Part shown: piece after piece, positions 9,601 through 16,998 of the stretch
Numbering within the stretch: the stretch's first letter is position 1
How the letters are laid out: every line of letters starts with the position of its first letter
NCBI GenBank assembly: GCA_028287035.1
Contig: JAQBQL010000187.1
Coordinates: forward strand, 1-55,280
Direction of reading: 5' to 3'
Length of the DNA: 55,280 bases
DNA from: Labilithrix sp.
GTDB taxonomy: Bacteria; Myxococcota; Polyangia; Polyangiales; Polyangiaceae
Notes under the pieces: generated by a model
Databases searched by the model: none
What the model was told of the DNA's origin: nothing
What the model saw: only the letters and a program-made list of their open reading frames with translations
Program-made: the position numbers and the translations under genes

Positions 9601-9709
9601 GCTCGGCTACAACCGCGCCGCCCGCATCGTCGAGACGATGGAACGGCGCGGCCTGGTCGGGCCGGCCAACGGCGCGAAGGACCGCGAGGTCCTCATCGAC
9701 GCGATGTGA
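6650..9709 (+). CDS. ftsK: DNA translocase FtsK/SpoIIIE
   Basis: 1019 residues. After a polar N-terminal leader of about 70 residues there are four membrane segments (about 75-240), starting with ALLLWTFAVFLALALASY. Residues about 250-510 form a long Ala/Glu/Lys- and Asp/Glu-rich linker. The motor domain follows with Walker A GATGAGKS at 671-678 and Walker B MIVIVVDEF with Asp815. The C-terminal about 60 residues (MYDDAVRIVAET to GLVGPANG) form the winged-helix gamma domain that reads KOPS-like polarity sequences. The expected role is pumping chromosomal DNA at the division septum and helping dimer resolution. All core motifs are intact. The gene is divergent from the helical lipoprotein gene and is followed by a DUF2330 gene after 35 bases. 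Confidence 0.96.
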   Translation: MAILSLFSGGRPRTSVEPAALSNPNANTRSEPVFAPRRTLGSSGVLGAPAPVNTRLPSVLGAQPHTFARGREVAALLLWTFAVFLALALASYAGDPAGTLTPDGVLVVNGDNWVGPVGASVARSFVLLVGIAAWVVPLEALLLGIPYVRGRKTNATPARLAGDILMVVIAAALLQVGGPGKLAFGHHPAGGMIGELFGELARSLFSTIGSFLVGFALLGLILIGRATFSFIALLRWIARFGTTAAQSTAGAGRSVAGAWAKARELERENEAQRRREAEPHITAAPSGDATILVPDLDPEDEEPIRDSEPPVAFPAAEASHGSAPRVRIVTEPFPEESPLVVVEPPGTSKARRRKPDEEAIARAEAPRAEAKTGFASAAKANAKAKARAEADAKAAKAALAAAKVAALTKAKSDAELEAESVAKAVAGEEPEDDEERDLPEGAAEEPEDEAEAEHDEEEEDDASPPPAPVAKLATRKPGVAGITIVDTSAALEKDEPTNADLKEIKKQVAVAARKGPSFTLPSLEMLTPGKVEVGPLFDEEKLRKNAELLVKTLADYKITCKVEEILPGPVVTTYEVSPVAGTKVSKVAALADDLALALAKKVRIVAPIPGKNRIGFELPNEKRLPVIFRDLVEDRRFQTLDVPLPVVLGRDIVGNPVYADLASMPHAIVAGATGAGKSVGLNVMLTSLLYRRTPDELRMLMIDPKVVELAPFDRIPHMLLPVVTDMKQAATALKWAVDEMERRYQLFADAGTKNIGTYNAWVKRVIAGEVKNPLGKAIVGRDHNNLQEVLSVRFDDPEGVQQMPERMPMIVIVVDEFADLMMQQGKEVEVCVARLAQKARAAGMHVILATQRPSVDVITGMIKANFPTRIAYRVAQKVDSRTILDEQGAEHLLGKGDMLIKLNGTNETRRVQCPWISEEEVQAVTDYLRTQGEPVYDENILKPRDDDAPADEDDAETDAMYDDAVRIVAETRRCSTSWLQRKLGLGYNRAARIVETMERRGLVGPANGAKDREVLIDAM

Positions 9710-9744
9710 ACGCGGTCGGTACGCCTGTTGCGTGAAGGACCTGC

Positions 9745-11130
9745 ATGACCGTTCGCTCCTCGCTTTTCTCGATGGATCGTGGCTCGCTCCTCCTCGGATC
9801 GTCACGCACCCGTGACGTCGCGGTCAGGGTCGCCCGCGCCGCCGGGCTGCTCCTCGCCGCGTGCACCGCCTTCGACGTGAGCCCGGCGGCCGCGTGCGGC
9901 GGCGCCTTCTTTCCCGACGTCGAGCAGACCGTCGCGGTGAGCGGGCACCAGATGGCCATCTCGATCTCGCGGACCCAGACGGTCGTGTGGGACCGCCTCG
10001 AGGTGCAGGGCAATCCCTCCGAGCTCGCGTGGGTCATCCCGGTCCACGAGGGGGCGAAGCTCGAGCTGTCGAGCGAGGCGTGGTTCACGTCGCTCGCCAA
10101 CGTGACCGCGCCCACCGTCTCGGCGTACGAGGACTCCGGGAGCAGCGGCGGGTGCGCGTGCGGCAGCGCCGACACCGGCGCGGCGCTCGGCTCCGCCGCG
10201 GGCGAGCGCGGGACCCAGGTCATCGAGCGGAAGGACATCGGCCCCTACGACGTGGCGCGGCTCCGCGCGACCGAGCCGGGCGCCGTCCGCACGTGGCTGG
10301 TCGCGAATGGCTTCGCCATCCCGGCGGAGGTCGGACCGGTGCTCGACGAGTACACGACCGAAGGCTTCGACTTCATCGCGCTGCGCGTGCGGCCCGGCGC
10401 GACCGCCGCGGGCCTGCAACCGCTCCGCCTGACCACGCCCGGCACCGACGCGACCCTGCCGCTTCGCATGTCCCGCGCCGGCGTGAAGTCGGAAGCCGCG
10501 CTCACCCTCTACGTGCTCGGCGAGGGCCGTTACCGCGTGCAGGGCTTCGAGGAGCTGGAGGTCGACCGGAACCGGCTCACGTTCGACGTCCGGACCCAGA
10601 CCTCGAACTACGAGGCGGTCGTGGCCGCGCAGCTGGCGGGCGATGACGGGCGCCGGTTCGTGGTCGAGCACGCGGCCGACGACTACCGCGAGCTCCGCCA
10701 GGCCATCGCGTATGCGGAGGGCGCATGCGCCTCCGGCAACGGTCCGGTGCTCGGCGGCAACGACGACGCCGATGCGGGCGACGCCGGCGCGGAAGCGGGC
10801 GCCGACGCCGGGGCTCCCGACCCCTCCGCGCCGCTCACCGTGGCGACGTGCGCCTCGGCCGACCTCGCCGCGACGGGCTCGGGCGCCTCGAACGTCCTGT
10901 GGGTGACGCGCCTCCGCGCGCGCCTCCCGACGAGCGTCTTCGACCGTGATCTGCGGCTGGAGGCGAGCCCGACGCAGACCTCCGTCAGCGGCTCGTACCT
11001 GATCGCGGCGCGAGGCGGCGGCGCGATGGTCGCTCCCGCGCGGCCCTCGTCGGGCGGATCCCTCGTGCTGTTCGGCGCGACGGTCGCCGGCCTCTCGGTG
11101 CTTCTCCGGCGGCGCCGCTCCGTGAGCTGA
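9745..11130 (+). CDS. DUF2330 exported protein, C-terminal membrane anchor (paralogue 1)
   Basis: 461 residues. The start is supported by GAAGGA 5 bases upstream of the ATG. A signal peptide ends near SPAAACGGAFF, the usual Cys-Gly-Gly start of DUF2330 proteins. The core contains SGHQMAISI, TVVWDRLEVQGNP, ELAWVIPVHEGAKLEL and DFIALRVRPG, all DUF2330 hallmarks. A Gly/Cys patch (SSGGCACGSAD) and an Asp/Ala/Gly linker (residues about 335-355) interrupt the fold. The C-terminus has a hydrophobic helix followed by LLRRRRSVS, a tail-anchor or sorting-signal-like end. DUF2330 has no established function. A second copy lies at 31127-32647 with the same order of features. It lies between ftsK and an amino-acid permease, with no obvious link to either. 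Confidence 0.9.
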   Translation: MTVRSSLFSMDRGSLLLGSSRTRDVAVRVARAAGLLLAACTAFDVSPAAACGGAFFPDVEQTVAVSGHQMAISISRTQTVVWDRLEVQGNPSELAWVIPVHEGAKLELSSEAWFTSLANVTAPTVSAYEDSGSSGGCACGSADTGAALGSAAGERGTQVIERKDIGPYDVARLRATEPGAVRTWLVANGFAIPAEVGPVLDEYTTEGFDFIALRVRPGATAAGLQPLRLTTPGTDATLPLRMSRAGVKSEAALTLYVLGEGRYRVQGFEELEVDRNRLTFDVRTQTSNYEAVVAAQLAGDDGRRFVVEHAADDYRELRQAIAYAEGACASGNGPVLGGNDDADAGDAGAEAGADAGAPDPSAPLTVATCASADLAATGSGASNVLWVTRLRARLPTSVFDRDLRLEASPTQTSVSGSYLIAARGGGAMVAPARPSSGGSLVLFGATVAGLSVLLRRRRSVS

Positions 11131-11189
11131 TTCGTCGCACGCGGCTGCGGAGGAGCTTCCTGGCGAGCCGTGGTAGAACCGCCGGCGCC

Positions 11190-12680
11190 ATGAAGTCCGT
11201 CTGGAACCGCAAGCCCATCGCCGATCTCCAGGCCGAGGCCGAGGAAGGCGAGAAGGCCGGCCTCAAGCGCACGCTCGGCGCGTCGTCCCTCGTCGCGCTC
11301 GGCGTCGGCGCCATCATCGGCGCCGGCCTCTTCGTGCGGACCGCCGCGGCCGCCGCCCAGAGCGCCGGTCCGTCGGTGACGTTCGGCTTCATCATCGCCG
11401 CGGTCGGCTGCGCGTTCGCCGGCCTCTGCTACGCGGAGCTCGCGGCGATGCTGCCCATCGCGGGCAGCGCGTACACCTACTCGTACGCGACGATGGGCGA
11501 GCTCGTCGCCTGGATCATCGGCTGGGACCTCACGCTCGAGTACGCGCTCGGCGCCGCGACCGTCGCGATCGCGTGGAGCGAGTACCTGAACAAGCTCCTC
11601 GAGATGTTCGGCGTCTCGGTGCCGTACGCCTACTGCCACTCGCCCTTCCAGGTCGACGCCGCGACCCACGCCCACGGCATCATCAACCTGCCCGCGCTCG
11701 GCATCCTCGTCGTCCTCACGTTGCTCCTCGTCCGGGGCATCCACGAGTCCGCGGTGGTCAACACCGGGATCGTCGTCGTGAAGCTCGTCATCGTCGTCCT
11801 CATCATCGGCTTCGGCTGGTCGCACATCCGGCCGGAGAACCACACGCCGTACATCCCGCCGCCGAGCGAGTACGTCGACAAGGAGGGCGTCACCCACGCG
11901 TTCGGCGGGTGGCGCGGCATCCTCGGCGCCGCCGGCACCGTGTTCTTCGCGTTCATCGGCTTCGATGCCGTCTCCACCGCCGCGCAGGAGGCGAAGAACC
12001 CGAAGCGCGACATGCCCATCGGGATCCTCGGCTCGCTCGTCGTGTGCACCGTGCTCTACGTGCTCTTCTCCCACGTGCTCACGGGCCTCGTGCCGGTGGA
12101 GTTCTTCCGCACGGCCGGCAGCGAGGCGTCGGTCGCCAAGGCGATCGAGCAGGCGATGCCGGAGCACCACTGGCTGTCGAGCCTCGTGACCGTCGCCATC
12201 CTCGGCGGGTTCTCGTCGGTCATCCTCGTCCTCCTGATGGGGCAGTCGCGCGTCTTCTACTCGATGAGCCGGGACGGCCTCGTGCCGGCGGTCTTCTCCG
12301 AGCTCCACCCGAAGTACCGCAGCCCCTACAAGTCGAACCTCATGTTCCTCGGGTTCGTCGGCATCTTCGCCGCGTTCGTTCCCGGCGACATCGTGGGCGA
12401 CATGACGAGCATCGGGACCCTGTTCGCGTTCATCCTCGTCTCGCTCGGCGTCTGGGTCATGCGCCGCCGCGAGCCGGCGCTCCCGCGACCGTTCCGGGTT
12501 CCCCTGGTGCCGGTGGTGTCCACCCTCGGGGCGCTCATCTGCACGGCGATGGTCTTCGGCCTCGGCTGGCCGAACTGGGCGCGGCTCGGGGTGTGGCTCG
12601 CGATCGGTCTCGCCATCTACTTCGGGTACGGGATGAAGCACTCGAAGGTCGATCGGAAGGTTGACGCGCAGGGGTCCTGA
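11190..12680 (+). CDS. Amino acid permease, APC superfamily (CAT/YfnA-like)
   Basis: 496 residues with about 12 hydrophobic segments. The first carries the APC signature LVALGVGAIIGAGLFVRT, followed by YAELAAMLPIAGSAYTY, matching the cationic-amino-acid-transporter branch. Later helices include FFAFIGFDAVSTAAQEAKNP, a highly conserved APC stretch. It should import amino acids across the inner membrane by proton or sodium symport; substrate specificity cannot be read. The cytoplasmic N-terminus (about 30 residues) is charged and the C-terminus ends shortly after the last helix. A potential folded RNA starts at the base after its stop codon. Confidence 0.93.
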   Translation: MKSVWNRKPIADLQAEAEEGEKAGLKRTLGASSLVALGVGAIIGAGLFVRTAAAAAQSAGPSVTFGFIIAAVGCAFAGLCYAELAAMLPIAGSAYTYSYATMGELVAWIIGWDLTLEYALGAATVAIAWSEYLNKLLEMFGVSVPYAYCHSPFQVDAATHAHGIINLPALGILVVLTLLLVRGIHESAVVNTGIVVVKLVIVVLIIGFGWSHIRPENHTPYIPPPSEYVDKEGVTHAFGGWRGILGAAGTVFFAFIGFDAVSTAAQEAKNPKRDMPIGILGSLVVCTVLYVLFSHVLTGLVPVEFFRTAGSEASVAKAIEQAMPEHHWLSSLVTVAILGGFSSVILVLLMGQSRVFYSMSRDGLVPAVFSELHPKYRSPYKSNLMFLGFVGIFAAFVPGDIVGDMTSIGTLFAFILVSLGVWVMRRREPALPRPFRVPLVPVVSTLGALICTAMVFGLGWPNWARLGVWLAIGLAIYFGYGMKHSKVDRKVDAQGS

Positions 12681-12749
12681 GGGCAGGTCCTTTCGGTCCT
12701 GCATTTCACGCCTTGCGACACTGCAAGGCGCGGACGGAGCGACCTGCCC
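12681..12749 (+). ncRNA. Candidate structured RNA: nested three-tier stem
   Basis: The segment starts one base after the permease stop. Outer arms GGGCAGGTC (12681-12689) and GACCTGCCC (12741-12749) are perfect complements. Inside, GTCC (12696-12699) can pair with GGAC (12732-12735). Innermost, GCCTTGC (12710-12716) and GCAAGGC (12723-12729) pair around a six-base loop. The three helices are properly nested, giving one elongated hairpin with internal loops. No T-tract follows, so it does not look like a standard terminator. I do not match it to a riboswitch class. It could be a 3' end structure of the permease mRNA or a leader element for the small gene at 12862. Confidence 0.35.
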
Positions 12750-12861
12750 GGATCGCGGGCTTTGTGGGGGGCGCCTCGCTGGTACGGATCCCGCAGAGGC
12801 CGTGCGAGCGTCGCGTCGAGGCCTATCCCCCCCCCAGGTCTCGGCGCGGCGCGCTTTCTCC

Positions 12862-13176
12862 ATGCACGACACCCTCAGAACCTACGACAGCTTCCCGCTG
12901 CCGCTCTCCGAGGAGCCGACGCTGCCCGGCGGTCATGACCCCGCGCCCGCGCGGGAGACCAAGCGGCTGCATCGCCGGCAGGTCGTCGTGCATCTGCTCT
13001 CCGACGTCCGCGGAAAGCTCGCGACCGCGCCCGCCGACCCGACCACGCGGGCGCTCTCGCGGAAGCTCGATAGCCTCGCCTTCGCGGTCGCGTGCTGGGC
13101 CGCGGTGCCGCCGAGCAGCGAGCAGCTCACGGCGATGATCGAGATGCTCGTCGCGCTCCAGGAAGCCGCCTCCTGA
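12862..13176 (+). CDS. Small conserved-looking hypothetical protein
   Basis: 104 residues from the ATG at 12862. The frame stays open upstream to 12661, but that extension crosses the folded intergenic segment, reads as low-quality Arg/Gly sequence and has no supporting ribosome site. The protein has an acidic/Pro N-terminal 30 residues, then a basic helix-rich part (KRLHRRQVVVHLLSDVRGKL) and a C-terminal helical pair ending MIEMLVALQEAAS. There is no signal peptide or membrane segment, so it is probably cytoplasmic. I do not recognise the family. Its neighbours are a permease upstream and a Coq4-like gene 97 bases downstream on the same strand. Confidence 0.6.
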   Translation: MHDTLRTYDSFPLPLSEEPTLPGGHDPAPARETKRLHRRQVVVHLLSDVRGKLATAPADPTTRALSRKLDSLAFAVACWAAVPPSSEQLTAMIEMLVALQEAAS

Positions 13177-13273
13177 GCGCCGCGCTCGCTCCGCCTTGAC
13201 GGCGGCGGAGCTGACCCCAGAGACGAGGGCGCGCATGGCGGGATCCCGCCAGGCGCGAACCATCGAGGGGACC

Positions 13274-13870
13274 ATGAACGATCTCTCTTCCTCGTCGTCC
13301 GGGACGGCGACGATGCGCGACGCGCGCGCCCGGTACTTCACGGACAACGGCTTCGGCGACGACGGCGGCTACGCGGACGCCTGGGTCGACTTCCAGCTCG
13401 GCCCGCTCTCGCTCCCGTTCCCGAACACGCCGGGACGGATCGCGGCCGTGAAGTTCCACGACCTCCATCACGTCCTCACCGGATACCCGACCGACGCGCG
13501 CGGGGAGTTCCAGATCTCCGCCTGGGAGATCGGCGCCGGCTGCACGCGCATGCCCACCGCGTGGGTCATCAACTCGGGCGGCATGTTCGCCGGGGTCCTC
13601 AGCGCGCCGCGGCGGACGTTCCGCTCCTTCGTGCGCGGACGGCACAGTCGATCCCTCTACGGCGAGACGTTCGAGCCGCTGCTCGACCAGCACGTCGACG
13701 AGCTGCGGGAGCGCTTCGTCGCGCCCCCGGAGACGCCGGCGACGGTCCGCGACGTCGGCGCCTTCGCGATGGCTGCTTCGGTGGGCCTCGTCGTCGGCGC
13801 GATGTTCCTCGCCATCACGCTGCCGCTCGTTCCCGTCGGGCTTGCCGTCAAGTGGATGAAGGACGACTGA
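13274..13870 (+). CDS. Coq4-like protein with C-terminal membrane helix
   Basis: 198 residues from the ATG at 13274, chosen because GAGGGG lies just upstream; longer in-frame starts exist. The key evidence is KFHDLHHVLTGYPTDARGE: it fits the Coq4 motif H-D-x2-H-x11-E exactly with His62, Asp63, His66 and Glu78, the metal ligands in Coq4. Coq4 acts in ubiquinone biosynthesis (C1 decarboxylation/hydroxylation step). The rest is shorter and less alike, and the C-terminus adds a hydrophobic helix (about residues 170-190) before KWMKDD, which would tether it to the membrane. No other quinone-biosynthesis gene is nearby. The family assignment rests on the motif and should be treated as probable; an alternative is a Coq4-fold protein of other function. 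Confidence 0.7.
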   Translation: MNDLSSSSSGTATMRDARARYFTDNGFGDDGGYADAWVDFQLGPLSLPFPNTPGRIAAVKFHDLHHVLTGYPTDARGEFQISAWEIGAGCTRMPTAWVINSGGMFAGVLSAPRRTFRSFVRGRHSRSLYGETFEPLLDQHVDELRERFVAPPETPATVRDVGAFAMAASVGLVVGAMFLAITLPLVPVGLAVKWMKDD

Positions 13871-13873
13871 GCG

Positions 13874-14311
13874 TCAGAGGCGCGCGTCCGTCGCCGCGTC
13901 CGGCGCGCCATCGAAGAAGCGTTCGAGCGCCTGCAGGAAGATCGTCTCGCCGGGGGCGGCGCGGAGGAACAGGGTCAGCGACGAGCGCAGCTTGACCGCA
14001 TCGATGCCGCCGAGGATGCGCTCGGCATCGCGCGACTTCGCCTCGTTCAGGACGGCGACGCACGCGCGGAGCCGGGCGCCGAGCACCGGATGCGCGAGGT
14101 ACGCGCGAGCCTCGTCGATCGAGGAGATCGCATAACGCTGCGCCATCGCGCTGTGGCCGAGGCCCTCGATCTGCGGGAAGACGAACCACATCCAGTGGCT
14201 CGTCTTGCGCTCGGCGCGCAGCTCTTCGAGCGCCTGGTCGTACGTCCCGTGCTCGTCCTGCGCGTGCACGAACCGATCGAGATCGAAGGCGGGGGTGGGG
14301 TCGTTCGTCAT
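13874..14311 (-). CDS. DUF1810 family protein
   Basis: 145 residues. The sequence follows the DUF1810 pattern closely: DLDRFVHAQ near the start, YDQALEELRAERKTSHWMWFVFPQ (residues about 24-47), SMAQRYAISS-like helix, EARAYLAHPVLGARLR and a C-terminal FLQALERFFDG. DUF1810 proteins are small cytoplasmic helical proteins with no established role. The start lies a single base after the stop of the antiporter gene, so the two are almost certainly co-transcribed and perhaps translationally coupled. The stop faces that of the Coq4-like gene with a 3-base gap. Confidence 0.9.
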   Translation of the reverse strand: MTNDPTPAFDLDRFVHAQDEHGTYDQALEELRAERKTSHWMWFVFPQIEGLGHSAMAQRYAISSIDEARAYLAHPVLGARLRACVAVLNEAKSRDAERILGGIDAVKLRSSLTLFLRAAPGETIFLQALERFFDGAPDAATDARL

Positions 14312-14312
14312 G

Positions 14313-15845
14313 TCAGCTCTCTTCCAGCTCCAGGCGGTCAGGGGGTGAAATCGCGAGCTCGATCCAGTCGAGCTCCTGCTCGAGGGCGTGGAACACGTCG
14401 TCCTCGATCTTCTCGTCCTTGCGCAGGTCGGCCAGCTTGCGTCGCTTCGCCTCGAGCGCCTTGCGCCTCAGTCCATCGACGTAGCCGACCTCGCGCGGGT
14501 GATCCCCGGCCGCCGCGACGTCGCGCTCGCCGCGGTAGCCCGCGCGCAGCATCTCCGCCTCATCGTCGTGCACGTCGTCGAGCGAATGGATGGCGGTGTC
14601 GAGCAACACGATGCGCAGCGCCGAGACCTCGACGCGGAACGACTCGTCGGCAGGGAGCTTCAGCCGCGCGATGAGCGGCCCGAGCGTGAGGCCCTGGACG
14701 ACGACGGTCCCGAGCACCACCGCGAGCGCGCTCAGCACCACGAGGTCGCGCGAAGGAAAGGCGGCAGGCAGCGAGACCGCGGCGGCGAGGGTGACGACGC
14801 CGCGCATGCCGCACCAGGATACGAGGATGCCCTGCGCGGTGCTCGGCGTCTCGAGCCCGTCCTGGGCGCTGCTCCCGCGGAGGAGGCGGTTGTACGTCAT
14901 GACCCAGGCGAAACGCACCGCCACGACGGTGACGAACACGAGGCCGGCGAAGGCGAGCGCCGACCACTTCTGTCCGTCGTGGAGCTTGGCGAGGATGTTC
15001 CGCGTCTCGAGGCCCATCAGGAGGAACGCGATGACGTTCAGGAGGAAGAGCGTGGTCTCCCACACCGAATAGGAGCTCACCCGGGCGCGCGCCGAGGTTC
15101 GCTCCGGGACGAACCGGGCAACCACCATCGCGTAGACGACCACCGCGAGCACGGGGGAGACGTGGATCTTGTCGGCGACGACCCAGGTGCCGAACGTCGC
15201 GACGAACTCGAACACGACGCCGCCGAGCGTCCCGGACACCCGCGGATGGATCCACACGTAGATGCGGCCGAGGACGTACCCGAGGAGGAGGCCACCGGGA
15301 ACGGCGAGCGCGAGGAGGGGGATCTTCGGCGCGAGACCGGGCGTCGCCACGTCCACCGCGGCGCGGAAGAGGAGGAGGGCCACCGCGTCGTTGAGGAGGC
15401 TCTCGCCGCGGAGCACCGTCATCGTGCGCCGCGGCAGGGGGAAGCGTCCGAGCACCGCGACCGCCGCGGCTGCGTCGGGCGGCGCGACGATCGCCCCGAG
15501 CGCGATCGCCGCCGCGAGAGGGAGCTTCGCCCACCACACGCCGACCGCTGCGACGGCCGCCGTGGTGAGGAGCACGGCGGCCGCCGCGAGCGCGAGGACG
15601 GACAGCCAGTTTCGCTTCAGGGCGCGTGGCGGCATGTCGTAGGCCGCGTCGAGCAGCGCCGGCGCGATGAAGAGTGCGAGCGCGAGGTCGGGTCCGATGT
15701 CGAGGCGAGGCGTCCACGGGAGAGCGCCGACGAGGACCCCGGCCATTGCGAGCATCGTGGGGTACGGGACGCCGACCCGGCGGGACGCCTGGAGGAGGAG
15801 CAGCGCGACGACGACGAGCACGAGGATCGTCTCGAAGACCGCCAT
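14313..15845 (-). CDS. CPA1-type cation:proton antiporter (NhaP-like)
   Basis: 510 residues from the ATG at 15845. The frame extends to 15959, but that would run into the divergent glycosyltransferase gene. The purine-rich stretch AGGAG touches the ATG without the usual gap, so the exact start is uncertain. There are about 12 membrane segments. The diagnostic CPA1 stretch is present: GAIVAPPDAAAAVAVL followed by VLRGESLLNDAVALLLF, with Asp124 and the Asn152-Asp153 pair on the ion path. The hydrophilic C-terminal tail of about 130 residues (helical, charged) is typical of NhaP regulation domains. It should exchange Na+ or K+ for H+ at the inner membrane. DUF1810 follows directly in the same operon. 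Confidence 0.92.
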   Translation of the reverse strand: MAVFETILVLVVVALLLLQASRRVGVPYPTMLAMAGVLVGALPWTPRLDIGPDLALALFIAPALLDAAYDMPPRALKRNWLSVLALAAAAVLLTTAAVAAVGVWWAKLPLAAAIALGAIVAPPDAAAAVAVLGRFPLPRRTMTVLRGESLLNDAVALLLFRAAVDVATPGLAPKIPLLALAVPGGLLLGYVLGRIYVWIHPRVSGTLGGVVFEFVATFGTWVVADKIHVSPVLAVVVYAMVVARFVPERTSARARVSSYSVWETTLFLLNVIAFLLMGLETRNILAKLHDGQKWSALAFAGLVFVTVVAVRFAWVMTYNRLLRGSSAQDGLETPSTAQGILVSWCGMRGVVTLAAAVSLPAAFPSRDLVVLSALAVVLGTVVVQGLTLGPLIARLKLPADESFRVEVSALRIVLLDTAIHSLDDVHDDEAEMLRAGYRGERDVAAAGDHPREVGYVDGLRRKALEAKRRKLADLRKDEKIEDDVFHALEQELDWIELAISPPDRLELEES

Positions 15846-15945
15846 CTCCTTCGTATAGCGAAAGCCCGAGGCCGGCGCCCCGCTGCTGAGCCGCCTTTCG
15901 TCGTCGTGCTCGCCCTCGCTCGCCGCTGCGACTACGACGCACGTC

Positions 15946-16998
15946 GTGAAGCTCGTCATCCAGATCCCGTGTCACAACGAGGAGGAGTGCCTTGCGGCGA
16001 CGCTCGAGCGGCTCCCGCGGATGCTGCCCGGCTTCACGTCCATCGAGGTCATCGTCATCGACGACGGCTCGACCGACGGCACGGTGGCGGTCGCGCGGCG
16101 CGCCGGCGTCGCCGAGGTGGTGCGCGCACCCGGTCGCGAAGGGCTCGCGCGGGCCTTCGTGCGCGGTCTCGATGCCGCACTGCGAAGGGGCGCGGACGTG
16201 ATCGTGAACACCGACGGCGACAACCAGTACGACGGCGGTGCGATCGGCGCGCTCGTCGGCCCGATCGTCCTCGGGAAGGCGGACATGGTCGTCGGCGACC
16301 GCGGGCCGTCGCGGCTCGCGCACTTCGATCCCGCGAAGCGTCTCCTGTCCAACCTCGGCTCGCGCGTGGTGGGCGCCGCCGCGGGCGCGCGCATCCCCGA
16401 CGCGGCGAGCGGCTTCCGCGCGCTCACCCGCGCCGCCGCGCTGCGCCTCGTCGTGGTGAGCGACTTCACGTACACGCACGAGACGCTCATCCAGGCGATT
16501 CGCGGGCGCATGGCGGTGGCGCACGTTCCGGTCGGCGTGCGTCACACGCCGCGCAAGAGCCGGCTCGCCGCGAGCAAGTGGTCGTACATCACGAGCTCCG
16601 CGGTCACGATCGTGCGCACGTACGCCATGTACCGGCCATTGCGGGTGTTCGTGACCGCCGGGGCGGTGCTCGGGGCCGCGGGCACCGCGCTCGGGGCGCG
16701 CTTTCTCTACTACTTCGTGACCAACGGCGGCGCGGGGCACGTGCAGTCGCTGCTGCTCACGGTGCTGCTCGTCGTGCTCGGGTTCCTGTGCGTGCTCTTC
16801 GGGATCCTCGCCGACGTCATGGCGGGCAACCGGCGGCTCGTCGAGGAGGTCCTGTGGCGCGTGCGGTCGCTCGAGACCGCGTCAGCGCCCGGAGCTCCAG
16901 CGGCGCGCCGCTTCCCGCAGGGTGACGATCTCGATGCCGGGCTCCTCACGGGCGAACGCGAGGAGCTCGCCGAGGGCGCGCACCACCGGGGTGGGTGA
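15946..16998 (+). CDS. Glycosyltransferase family 2 with two C-terminal membrane helices
   Basis: 350 residues from a GTG start. The N-terminal GT-A fold begins VIQIPCHNEEECLAATLE, has VIVIDDGSTDGT and the metal-binding VNTDGDNQYD. The middle (RIPDAASGFRALTR) matches the dolichol-phosphate-mannose-synthase/ArnC branch. Two membrane helices follow at about 225-252 and 261-290. Such enzymes move a sugar from a nucleotide to polyprenyl phosphate for use in envelope glycans. The last 117 bases overlap the 3' end of the convergent deacetylase gene, and its last about 40 residues are low-complexity polar sequence. It opens the glycan cluster 15946-23948. Confidence 0.92.
   Translation: MKLVIQIPCHNEEECLAATLERLPRMLPGFTSIEVIVIDDGSTDGTVAVARRAGVAEVVRAPGREGLARAFVRGLDAALRRGADVIVNTDGDNQYDGGAIGALVGPIVLGKADMVVGDRGPSRLAHFDPAKRLLSNLGSRVVGAAAGARIPDAASGFRALTRAAALRLVVVSDFTYTHETLIQAIRGRMAVAHVPVGVRHTPRKSRLAASKWSYITSSAVTIVRTYAMYRPLRVFVTAGAVLGAAGTALGARFLYYFVTNGGAGHVQSLLLTVLLVVLGFLCVLFGILADVMAGNRRLVEEVLWRVRSLETASAPGAPAARRFPQGDDLDAGLLTGEREELAEGAHHRGG

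Noticed and set aside
9718..9731. A sigma-54-like GG-N10-GC before DUF2330 paralogue 1
   Set aside because: The -24 half matches poorly, and the ribosome site (GAAGGA) lies before the predicted transcription start, which would be impossible for a message beginning there.
6671..9805. A long open frame on the minus strand opposite ftsK
   Set aside because: It has no recognisable domain, is Arg/Asp/His/Leu-biased as expected from the antisense of high-GC coding DNA, and covers a clear FtsK gene.
12827..12835. A run of nine C
   Set aside because: It is intergenic with no coding effect; it may be a slippage site or sequence error.
12661..12861. Upstream extension of the small gene at 12862
   Set aside because: It overlaps the permease end, crosses the folded segment and has no coding character.
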